From Spirochaetaceae bacterium (GTDB taxonomy: Bacteria > Spirochaetota > Spirochaetia > Treponematales > Breznakiellaceae): a stretch of DNA of 12,239 nucleotides. Positions 1-6,763 of this stretch are shown in pieces; position 1 is the first letter of the stretch, and each line of letters starts with the position of its first letter. Made by a program: the position numbers and the translations under genes. The notes under the pieces are model-generated. The model worked only from the letters and a program-made list of their open reading frames with translations, searched no databases and was not told the DNA's origin. The stretch covers positions 1 through 12,239 of the forward strand of contig JAISOO010000026.1 of the NCBI GenBank assembly GCA_031275595.1, in the 5' to 3' direction.

Positions 1-29
1 GCTAAAAAAACAATCATCTTTTTGGACAT
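1..29 (-). CDS. 5' end of an unidentified gene running off the left edge
   Basis: Read on the minus strand, an ATG at 29-27 opens a frame translating as MSKKMIVFLA before the window ends. A strong Shine-Dalgarno sequence, AAGGAGG, lies 6 nt upstream of the ATG (about 35-41), which is the main support that this is a real start. Two lysines followed by a hydrophobic stretch would suit a signal peptide or the first strand of a soluble protein; ten residues cannot decide. It lies downstream of the OmpA-domain gene on the same strand, with about 190 bp between, and has its own candidate promoter at 100-128. Confidence 0.6.
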
Positions 30-99
30 CGTTACCCTCCTTGACGGTCCGGAAACCCTGAAAAACCCCAAACCTGGGACGCTTCCCGGGCTACCTCTC

Positions 100-128
100 A
101 CTATACAAGATGCGATTCCCCGCCGCAA
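100..128 (-). promoter_or_regulatory. Candidate sigma70-type promoter for the gene at the left edge
   Basis: On the minus strand, TTGCGG (128-123) is followed after exactly 17 nt by TATAGT (105-100). Transcription would begin near 93, giving a leader of about 60 nt before the ATG at 29. The -35 box is only a partial match, and the call rests on spacing and the good -10 box. Confidence 0.4.
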
Positions 129-220
129 GCGCGTGGGGGCTGGGCCGGCGCGTGAAGCATCTAACCCCACCGGCACCAAGGGGGGATACCGGCCGCCGGT
201 TCGTTTGTCCGCGGTTCCCC

Positions 221-1642
221 CTATTCAAGAATGGTAATTTCCACCCGGCGGTTCTGGGCCCGGCCGGCCTCGTTTCCGTTGTCCCCCAGGGGTTTTGTGC
301 CGCCCCAGCCTTTGTAGATAAAACGCTCCGGGGGAATACCCCGGCGGACAAGCTCATCCACCATACGCCCGGCCCGTTTCAGGGAAAGTTCCATTTCCCC
401 CGAAGGGTTGCCCACCGCGGCGGTATGGCCCTCCACCAGAAAGGTCCGGCCGGAAATCTGCCCCAGGGCCCGGGCGATAAGGTCCAGCCGGGAGCGCTCC
501 CCGGGAAGAAATTCATCCGAATCAGGATAAAAACGGGCGTCCCTGAGGGTGAGGCGCAGGCCCTCATCCACCTCGGCAACATCGATACCCGCCGCGTCCA
601 TGGCCGGATCCGTTCCCCGGCCGCCGGAGGGACCCGGCGCCGGAGGGGATTTCAGGGCCTTCCCGATGGAAAGGGCCAGGGCGCCCCGATCCAGGGGGAT
701 GATCCCTTCGCCGAAGGTCAGGGTAAAGCCCCGGAACTGCACCGTGGTTCCGTCGGCCCAGGTATAGGTCTCGTCCAGGGTGTCCCGCATTAAAAGGAGC
801 ATACCGTCGGAGACCCGGATCAAAATATCCACCTCGTGGGTGCCCTGGAGCTGATTAAAACCCGGCCCCGGCTGTTGGTGCCGGGAGGCGTATCGGGCGA
901 AGATCCGGTGTACCGGAGTATCCCGGTATGATTCAACCCCCCGGTACTCATATTCCGCGGTCAGGGGAACCACCACGGGATGTCCCTCGTTGAGGGGGTC
1001 CACCGCCCGGCGGCCCGGGGCGGTCCATTTGACGCCCGCATTGACCGGTTCATGGGGAAAAACCGGGAAACCCCTGAGGGAGGGGAAGCCCCGGTCGTCC
1101 TCAACGCTGATCTCGCCCTGGCCGGTGATCTCAAAACTGACGGGAACCACCGCGTCCACCGCCCGGGCGCTCTGCCGCATGTCCCGAAGGGTTTCCTCAA
1201 GGACAAAAAAATTCCCCCGGTACCACCGGGCGCCGGGGAGTCCGGCGCCCTGATTCGGACCCGGAAGAATGGACGCCCGGACTTCCCGGTACACATGGCC
1301 CACATACCGCCCGTTGTCATATCGGGACCAGTCGGACCTTTCTACGATTTTGTAGGGCCCCCGGTCCTCCATGGAGCGTAGTACCGTCCCGGACTCCGAT
1401 GAGCGGGCTTGGGATCCCTTCGCGATTTGCTGGGCCAGTTCCACCGCCCCGAGGGGAAAAAGGCAGCCGGTAAAAAGGATGAGTATCCAGAAGCTTTCCC
1501 AAAACTTCAGTTTTGGGAAAGCAGCCCGGGCCCCGGCGGGAAAGGGCGGCCTTTTTTCCGCTTTCTCTAAAGCCCCTTCCGAAACCGGCCGGATTTTGGG
1601 AGAGGCCCCCCGGAACAACCCTTTCAAGCTGTATTCTTTCAT
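221..1642 (-). CDS. OmpA-domain envelope protein with a repeat element inside its signal-peptide region
   Basis: The C-terminal ~110 residues form an OmpA-like peptidoglycan-binding domain: a RFYPDSDEFLPGERSRLDLIARAL strand-helix part, then VEGHTAAVG, LSLKRAGRMVDELVRRGI and a GRAQNRRVEI ending typical of the family. The preceding ~280 residues are unassigned and rich in beta-type sequence. I chose the ATG at 1642 over the GTG at 1654 because GAGGA sits 5 nt before it, giving 473 residues. The start reads MKEYSLKGLFR, then 40 residues (about 12-51) coded by a palindromic repeat (1490-1608), then a hydrophobic run WILILFTGCLFPLGA. The run could be a signal peptide cleaved after PLGA or, less likely, an LFTGC lipobox. 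Joining the flanks without the repeat would give a conventional short signal peptide. Likely periplasmic or outer-membrane, anchoring the envelope to peptidoglycan. Domain call firm; role inferred. Confidence 0.85.
   Translation of the reverse strand: MKEYSLKGLFRGASPKIRPVSEGALEKAEKRPPFPAGARAAFPKLKFWESFWILILFTGCLFPLGAVELAQQIAKGSQARSSESGTVLRSMEDRGPYKIVERSDWSRYDNGRYVGHVYREVRASILPGPNQGAGLPGARWYRGNFFVLEETLRDMRQSARAVDAVVPVSFEITGQGEISVEDDRGFPSLRGFPVFPHEPVNAGVKWTAPGRRAVDPLNEGHPVVVPLTAEYEYRGVESYRDTPVHRIFARYASRHQQPGPGFNQLQGTHEVDILIRVSDGMLLLMRDTLDETYTWADGTTVQFRGFTLTFGEGIIPLDRGALALSIGKALKSPPAPGPSGGRGTDPAMDAAGIDVAEVDEGLRLTLRDARFYPDSDEFLPGERSRLDLIARALGQISGRTFLVEGHTAAVGNPSGEMELSLKRAGRMVDELVRRGIPPERFIYKGWGGTKPLGDNGNEAGRAQNRRVEITILE
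1490..1608. repeat. Composite palindromic repeat, copy 1 (inside the OmpA-domain gene)
   Basis: The left hairpin is perfect: GCTTTCCCAAAAC (1494-1506), loop TTCA, then GTTTTGGGAAAGC to 1523. The right end (1572-1606) is a decayed hairpin, CTTCCGAAACC against GGATTTTGGGAGAG. The outer ends are imperfect inverted copies of each other (GAAGCTTTCCCAAAAC and, on the other strand, GGCCTCTCCCAAAATC). Between them is a GC-rich middle with a CTTTCTCTAAAGCC stretch. Length is close to 120 bp, a multiple of three, which keeps the host reading frame open. It belongs with the copies at 2381-2521 and 11556-11675. Confidence 0.7.
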
Positions 1643-1844
1643 ATCATTCCTCACCGGGTCCGTTTCGTCATTGAAGTTTTAAACCGCACCCCTGTTTTTA
1701 GCAGATCTCCGCGAAAGCCGGCCGGGCCGCCGGGCGAATCAATAGTATGACCCCGCCGGACCCGCCGGATTCTGAAACCGCCTTCTCTTTATATTCGGCT
1801 TTTTTTGTCTTGTCCGGTGGTATTTTCTTTTGATATAATAAATT
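1643..1844. other. Divergent intergenic region between the OmpA-domain gene and the coiled-coil gene
   Basis: This ~200 bp stretch separates divergently transcribed genes and must hold both promoters. The plus-strand promoter is clear (1810-1839, listed separately). For the minus strand I see only weak -10-like strings such as TATAAA near 1791-1796 without a convincing -35 box. A direct repeat CCGCCGG occurs twice around 1753-1769. No small gene with a ribosome binding site is apparent. Confidence 0.5.
1810..1839 (+). promoter_or_regulatory. Sigma70-type promoter placed for a leaderless transcript
   Basis: TTGTCC (1810-1815) and a perfect TATAAT (1834-1839) are 18 nt apart. The ATG of the next gene begins at 1845, 6 nt after the -10 box, so the normal initiation point falls on or beside the start codon. 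There is no purine-rich ribosome binding site before the ATG. Confidence 0.65.
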
Positions 1845-2312
1845 ATGGATCAAACAAAACCACCGGCGGATGATCTTGCGGGCATGGATGCCGCCGGAGC
1901 CAAGGAATATATTTACCATCATATAACCGCTTTGAAGCTGGCCGGGAGGAAGCTTGAGGAGGTAAGGGGGGAGCGCGCAAAATGGAAGGGCCGGGTGGAT
2001 CTGGCCCGTTCCAGGGGGGAGGAATCTCTGGCCCTGGAAGCGGAAAAGGAGGTCCGGAATTTTGAGGCGAAGCAGGAGGCCCTGGCCGGGGAAATTCAGG
2101 AACTAACCGGGGAGATAGCACGGTTGCGCCGGCAGCTTCCCGGCCTCGCCGCCCGGGAACGGAGCATTGATCCGGACCTTCTGGAGCAGGAGTTGTTAAT
2201 GGTCCTGGGGGAAACGGACGAAGGGGCCCGTAAAACCGCCGGGGAATTCGAGAAGCTCAACGCCGATATGGCCCTGGAAGCCCTCAAGGCAAAGATGCGG
2301 CAAGACCCGTAA
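1845..2312 (+). CDS. Small coiled-coil protein of unknown function
   Basis: A 155-residue, highly charged and almost wholly helical protein. From about residue 18 to 110 it has long heptad-like runs of Leu, Ala, Glu, Lys and Arg (KLAGRKLEEVRGERAKWKGR, EAEKEVRNFEAKQEALAGEI), ending in a proline-containing break and a shorter helical C-terminus. No signal peptide or membrane segment, so cytoplasmic. The acidic and basic pattern recalls small phage-shock (PspA) or scaffold-type coiled coils, but I do not recognise a family. The 1845 ATG has no Shine-Dalgarno sequence; a TATAAT box 6 nt upstream suggests leaderless translation. A later ATG at 1884 also lacks a ribosome binding site. It precedes murJ on the same strand, separated by 229 bp that contain a repeat element, so co-transcription is uncertain. 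Confidence 0.75.
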   Translation: MDQTKPPADDLAGMDAAGAKEYIYHHITALKLAGRKLEEVRGERAKWKGRVDLARSRGEESLALEAEKEVRNFEAKQEALAGEIQELTGEIARLRRQLPGLAARERSIDPDLLEQELLMVLGETDEGARKTAGEFEKLNADMALEALKAKMRQDP

Positions 2313-2314
2313 AG

Positions 2315-2329
2315 GCCCCCTTTAGGGGC
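2315..2329 (+). terminator. Weak hairpin just after the coiled-coil gene
   Basis: GCCCC (2315-2319) and GGGGC (2325-2329) form a 5-bp GC stem three nt after the stop codon. No U-tract follows directly (only GATTTT about 10 nt later), so termination here would be weak. Confidence 0.25.
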
Positions 2330-2380
2330 GCCGGCCGCTGATTTTCACCCGCCGGTCCTCATTGGGGAAGAAGCTATTTC

Positions 2381-2521
2381 GAGGCTGTTCCAAAACTTCA
2401 GTTTTGGAACAGCTTCTTACCCCTGGAGAAAATTGCATAAGCCGTAAGCGCTTACTTTATAAGAAATAAGCAATTTTCTCCCCAAGCCAGTTCCAAAACC
2501 AACCGGGTTTTGGAACTGGCT
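2381..2521. repeat. Composite palindromic repeat, copy 2 (upstream of murJ)
   Basis: Three nested structures are visible. Hairpin 1 is GCTGTTCCAAAAC (2384-2396), loop TTCA, then its perfect complement (2401-2413). The middle stem is GGAGAAAATTGC (2425-2436) with its perfect complement at 2470-2481, enclosing the palindrome GTAAGCGCTTAC (2444-2455). Hairpin 2 is GCCAGTTCCAAAACC (2486-2500) with its perfect complement at 2506-2520. The outer ends are inverted copies (GAGGCTGTTCCAAAAC and GAGCCAGTTCCAAAAC). An extra 8-bp pairing, AAGAAGCT (2368-2375) with AGCTTCTT (2411-2418), could compete with hairpin 1. The element ends 20 bp before the murJ ATG. Confidence 0.8.
2433..2463 (+). promoter_or_regulatory. 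Possible promoter inside the repeat upstream of murJ
   Basis: TTGCAT (2433-2438) is followed by TTTATA (2456-2461, spacing 17) or TATAAG (2458-2463, spacing 19). Both boxes are imperfect and overlap the middle stem. It is the best promoter-like string I find between 2313 and 2541, so the repeat may supply murJ transcription. Confidence 0.3.
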
Positions 2522-2541
2522 CTATCGTTAAGGTTATTGCT

Positions 2542-4125
2542 ATGAGCAGCTCCGTCCGGTCCCTGGTGCGTCATGGTTCTGCCCTGTCCCTGCTCACCCT
2601 GGTTTCCCGGGTTTTGGGCCTGGTCCGGGAGATGACCAAGGCGGCGCTTTTAGGAACCAGCGTCCTTTCGGACGCCTTTTCCGTGGCCTTTTTGATCCCC
2701 AACCTTTTCCGCCGGCTCTTTGCGGAAGGCTCCATCTCGGCGGCCTTTATACCAACCTTTAAGGAATACCTTCTGGAAAACGACCGGGACAAGATCCGGG
2801 AATTTCTTTCCTCAATTTGTACTTTTTTGACCTTTTTCGTAACCCTGGCGGTGATGGCCGGAATCCTTCTCACCCCCCTTTTGGTCCCCGTCTTCGGCAT
2901 AAAAGCATTGGACGAAACCATCCTGTTAACCCGGTTGATGTTTCCCTTCCTGGGTTTCATCTCGCTGGCCGCTTTTTTTCAGGGCATTCTGAACAGCGTC
3001 CGGATATTCGCCCCCTCGGGGCTTGCCCCGATCCTGCTCAACCTGGTTACCATTTTATGCGCCTACGGCCTCAGCCCCTTTACCGCGAACCCCGCCCGGG
3101 CCATGGCCGCGGGGATCCTCCTGGGAGGCTTTCTGGAAGCGGCTATCCAGTTTCCCTTTGTGATGAAAAAGGGGATCCGGTTTTCTTTTACGGGCCTGAA
3201 ACGGGCGATGCGAAACCCCGGAACCCGGGCGGTCCTCAGGCTCATCGGACCCACCATCATCGGCATGGCGGCCTACCAGCTCAACGACCTGGTCTCCACG
3301 GCCCTGGCGGGTAACGCCGGGGAAGGGGTGGTCTCCAGCCTGCAATATTCCCTCCGGCTCCAGGAGCTTATGCTGGGGATATTTGCGGTTTCCATCGGGA
3401 CGGTGCTTCTGCCGGACCTGGCGGAGGACGCGAAAAGCTCCCGCTGGGAGCGTTATAACCAGCGGCTTCTTTCGGCCATGGATATCATCGCCCTGATCAC
3501 CATTCCGGTCACTTTTTTTTCCCTTGCCCAGGGGGAGGCCCTGATCCGCCTCCTCTTCCAGACCCGCAGCTTTGACGAGGAATCGGTCCGGTTGACCCTG
3601 GAGGCCTTTACCTTCCATATGCCGGGGCTCTTTTTTATCGCCCTGAACCGCATCCTGGCCCCGGCCTTTTACGCCCAGAGCAATTCCAAATCCCCCACCC
3701 TGGCGGGGCTGCTGTCCTTTGGGGTAAATATGAGCCTGGCGGCGATTCTGGCGGGTCCCCTGCGGGGGGCGGGAATCGCCCTGGCCCTGTCCCTGGCGGG
3801 GGCGGTCAATACCGCCCTGCTCCTCTTTTTTCTCCGCCGGAATCCCCATATCGCCCTGGGCAGGGCCCTGGGTCCGGCCCTGGGCTATGTCCTCAAACTG
3901 GTCCTCTTTTCCGGCATTGCCGTGGTTCCGGTCCTGTGGGTAAGCCCCCGCCTGGCGGCCCGGTTTTCAGGCTCAGGGAGGCTCGCCGCCCAGGGCATCC
4001 CCCTGGTTATCTCCCTGCTCATCTTTGCGGCGGTGGGGATATTCCTCCTCCTTATTACCGGGGACAAACAGGTCCGGGCCATACTCGGGATGTTCAGAAA
4101 GGGGGAACCGGCTTCCAAGGCATAA
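2542..4125 (+). CDS. murJ: Lipid II flippase MurJ (MviN)
   Basis: An integral membrane protein of the MOP exporter superfamily that moves undecaprenyl-linked peptidoglycan precursor (lipid II) across the inner membrane. At 527 residues it is full length for the family. The N-terminus carries the MurJ signature: SRVLGLVRE (about 22-30), DAFSVAFLIPN (about 44-54) and LFRRLFAEGSISAAFIPTF (about 55-73), with the arginines that line the substrate cavity. The remainder is a long series of hydrophobic helices separated by short basic loops (for example QGILNSVRIFAPSGLAPILLNL and ALNRILAPAFYAQSNSKSPT), which fits the usual 14 membrane segments. The ATG is preceded by a weak AAGG at 8 nt. A composite repeat lies 20 bp upstream, and a decayed repeat begins about 45 bp after the stop, so the gene stands alone. 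Family assignment is firm. Confidence 0.97.
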   Translation: MSSSVRSLVRHGSALSLLTLVSRVLGLVREMTKAALLGTSVLSDAFSVAFLIPNLFRRLFAEGSISAAFIPTFKEYLLENDRDKIREFLSSICTFLTFFVTLAVMAGILLTPLLVPVFGIKALDETILLTRLMFPFLGFISLAAFFQGILNSVRIFAPSGLAPILLNLVTILCAYGLSPFTANPARAMAAGILLGGFLEAAIQFPFVMKKGIRFSFTGLKRAMRNPGTRAVLRLIGPTIIGMAAYQLNDLVSTALAGNAGEGVVSSLQYSLRLQELMLGIFAVSIGTVLLPDLAEDAKSSRWERYNQRLLSAMDIIALITIPVTFFSLAQGEALIRLLFQTRSFDEESVRLTLEAFTFHMPGLFFIALNRILAPAFYAQSNSKSPTLAGLLSFGVNMSLAAILAGPLRGAGIALALSLAGAVNTALLLFFLRRNPHIALGRALGPALGYVLKLVLFSGIAVVPVLWVSPRLAARFSGSGRLAAQGIPLVISLLIFAAVGIFLLLITGDKQVRAILGMFRKGEPASKA

Positions 4126-4171
4126 CCCGGGACCATAGCCTTGAACAGGGCGCCTGGATATTCCGGATAAT

Positions 4172-4276
4172 ATGCGTTTGTCCTGGATCTTTGATGATTT
4201 CTCTCGACAGAAATATTATTTAGTGGTAGGATAAGGGAGCGTTTGTCCCTAAGGCAACCGGCTTTGTGGACAGGCC
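4172..4276. repeat. Decayed composite repeat, copy 3 (fused to the broken PLP-enzyme gene)
   Basis: The segment 4241-4275 (GTTTGTCC...ACCGGCTTTGTGGACAGGC) aligns without gaps to the right hairpin of the copy at 11503-11537, matching at about 28 of 35 positions, including the ACCG loop and CTTTGTGGACAG. A second GCGTTTGTCC at 4174-4183, 65 bp upstream of the one at 4239, corresponds to the left-hairpin arm of that copy. The left hairpin no longer pairs well. The right end runs directly into coding sequence of the PLP enzyme. A 20-codon open frame from 4173 lies in this element; I see no ribosome binding site for it. Confidence 0.55.
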
Positions 4277-5080
4277 CGGTTTAACCTATCCGTTACCTAT
4301 GTGGAGGGGACGGACAGCGCCGCCGTGATCCGGGCCATCAAGCCCGAAACCCGGGTGATCTACCTGGAAAGCCCCAGCTCCCTCACCTTTAAACTCCAGG
4401 ACCTTCCGGTTATTGCCGCTGCGGCCGCGGAGCGGAACATCAAGACCATTGCGGATAATACCTGGGCAACCCCGATCTTCTGCAATCCCCTCACCATGGG
4501 AATAGACCTGGTGGTACATTCGGGAAGCAAGTACCTAAGCGGCGCCAGCGATATTGTGGCTGGGGTTATCGCCGGGTCCCGGGAAGATATCGAACGGATC
4601 CGCCGGCAGGAATTCTGCCAACTGGGAACGGTCCCCGACCCCTTTATGGTGTGGCTCATCCTCCGGGGGATGCGGACCCTCCATATCAGGATGAAAACCC
4701 ATTATGAGTCCGCCCTGCGGGTGGCGTCCTATCTGGAGAAAAGCCCCAGGGTAGAAAGGGTTTTTTATCCCATGGCGGACTCATATCCCCAGCGGGAGCT
4801 GGCCCGCAAACTGTTCCGCGGCGGCTCGGGTCTGTTCAGCTTTACCGCCCGGACCCGTAACCTGGGGGACATAAAAAAATTCACCGACGAACTCCGGCTC
4901 TTTAAACGGGCGGTAAGCTGGGGCGGTTATGAAAGCCTGGCCTTCCCCGCGGCCATATCCAGCCCCCGGGAAGAAGATATCCCCCCGGACAGGCTCAGCC
5001 TGATCCGGCTCCATATAGGCCTTGAAAACCCGGAGCTTCTGATAGAAGATCTGGACCGGGCTTTAAAACACATCGGTTAA
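4272..5080 (+). pseudogene. 5'-truncated Cys/Met-metabolism PLP-dependent enzyme (cystathionine lyase/synthase type)
   Basis: Homology starts at ARFNLSVTYVEGTD (from about 4274) and runs to the stop at 5080. This is about the last 260-270 residues of an enzyme that is normally 380-400 long, so roughly the first third is missing. The retained part has the PLP machinery of the family: DNTWATP, whose Asp pairs with the pyridine nitrogen, and SGSKYLSGASD with the Schiff-base lysine (77th codon from the GTG at 4301). The C-terminal domain is intact (GGSGLFSF, SWGGYESLAFPA, LIRLHIGLENPELLIEDLDRAL). Reading upstream in frame meets TAA at 4250-4252 inside a repeat. The only start is GTG at 4301, with no convincing ribosome binding site. 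The missing N-terminal part normally supplies phosphate-binding and inter-subunit active-site residues, so activity is unlikely. MetB, MetC and MetY-type enzymes cannot be told apart from this fragment. Confidence 0.75.
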
Positions 5081-5094
5081 AAGCAGGGGCAGTT

Positions 5095-5120
5095 GGATGA
5101 CTGCGGCATGGCGGTCATCC
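5095..5120 (+). terminator. Stem-loop after the PLP-enzyme remnant
   Basis: GGATGACTGC (5095-5104) pairs with GCGGTCATCC (5111-5120) over 10 bp with one G-U, beginning 14 nt after the stop codon. The position fits a terminator, but no U-run follows. Confidence 0.35.
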
Positions 5121-5237
5121 TGCTCACGCCATGGGAATCTTTGCCGTTAGCCGGAAATTACCGCCGGTCTTCTGAAGGGTCCCGGGAGGAACCGCTGTCC
5201 GCAGCCTGTTTAACGCGGCATTCGCGTACCGTTTCAG

Positions 5238-5258
5238 CCTCCGGGTCTCTCCCGGAGG
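5238..5258. terminator. GC-rich hairpin between convergent genes
   Basis: CCTCCGGG (5238-5245), loop TCTCT, then CCCGGAGG (5251-5258) is a perfect 8-bp stem about 20 bp past the enolase stop. It could act for either strand. The flanks have only short T-runs (GTTT on the plus strand), so this is a tentative bidirectional terminator. Confidence 0.4.
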
Positions 5259-5277
5259 GTTTGCCGGACAGGGAGCC

Positions 5278-6576
<1,299 letters not shown>

Positions 6577-6763
6577 CTATGGCTCCTTTAAAGATTCGTT
6601 CTAACATATAAGAGGACGCTTCTGTCTCCTTACGGTTTAGAAAATCTCAATATATATAATCTTCCGCTTTTAGGGCCTCCTCGTCAAGGGCCCTCCTCCG
6701 GCGGTAATGTACCGTTACCATGATTTTTCCGGCCAGGCGGGCGCGTTCCGAACAAGTGCGCCG
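6577..6763 (-). other. Intergenic region between the TonB receptor and enolase
   Basis: Read on the minus strand, it has a 6-bp GC stem, AGGGCC (6673-6678) with GGCCCT (6690-6695), downstream of the receptor gene, and a smaller stem, GGTAA with TTACC near 6702-6718. Neither has a proper U-tract. A TATATATAT run at about 6650-6658 (minus strand) could be a -10 region for enolase, but no -35 box lies at a suitable distance. The AAAGGAG site of enolase is at about 6583-6589. Confidence 0.4.

Noticed and set aside
110..793. A 227-codon plus-strand open frame within the OmpA-domain gene region
   Set aside because: The translation is Gly/Pro/Arg-rich and lacks a ribosome binding site, while the minus strand encodes a recognisable OmpA domain over the same bases.
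1490..1608. A classical insertion sequence in the OmpA-domain gene
   Set aside because: At about 120 bp it cannot encode a transposase, and I see no target-site duplication.
4172..4276. A short gene, 20 codons from 4173
   Set aside because: No ribosome binding site, and it falls within a decayed repeat element. The protein has no recognisable feature.
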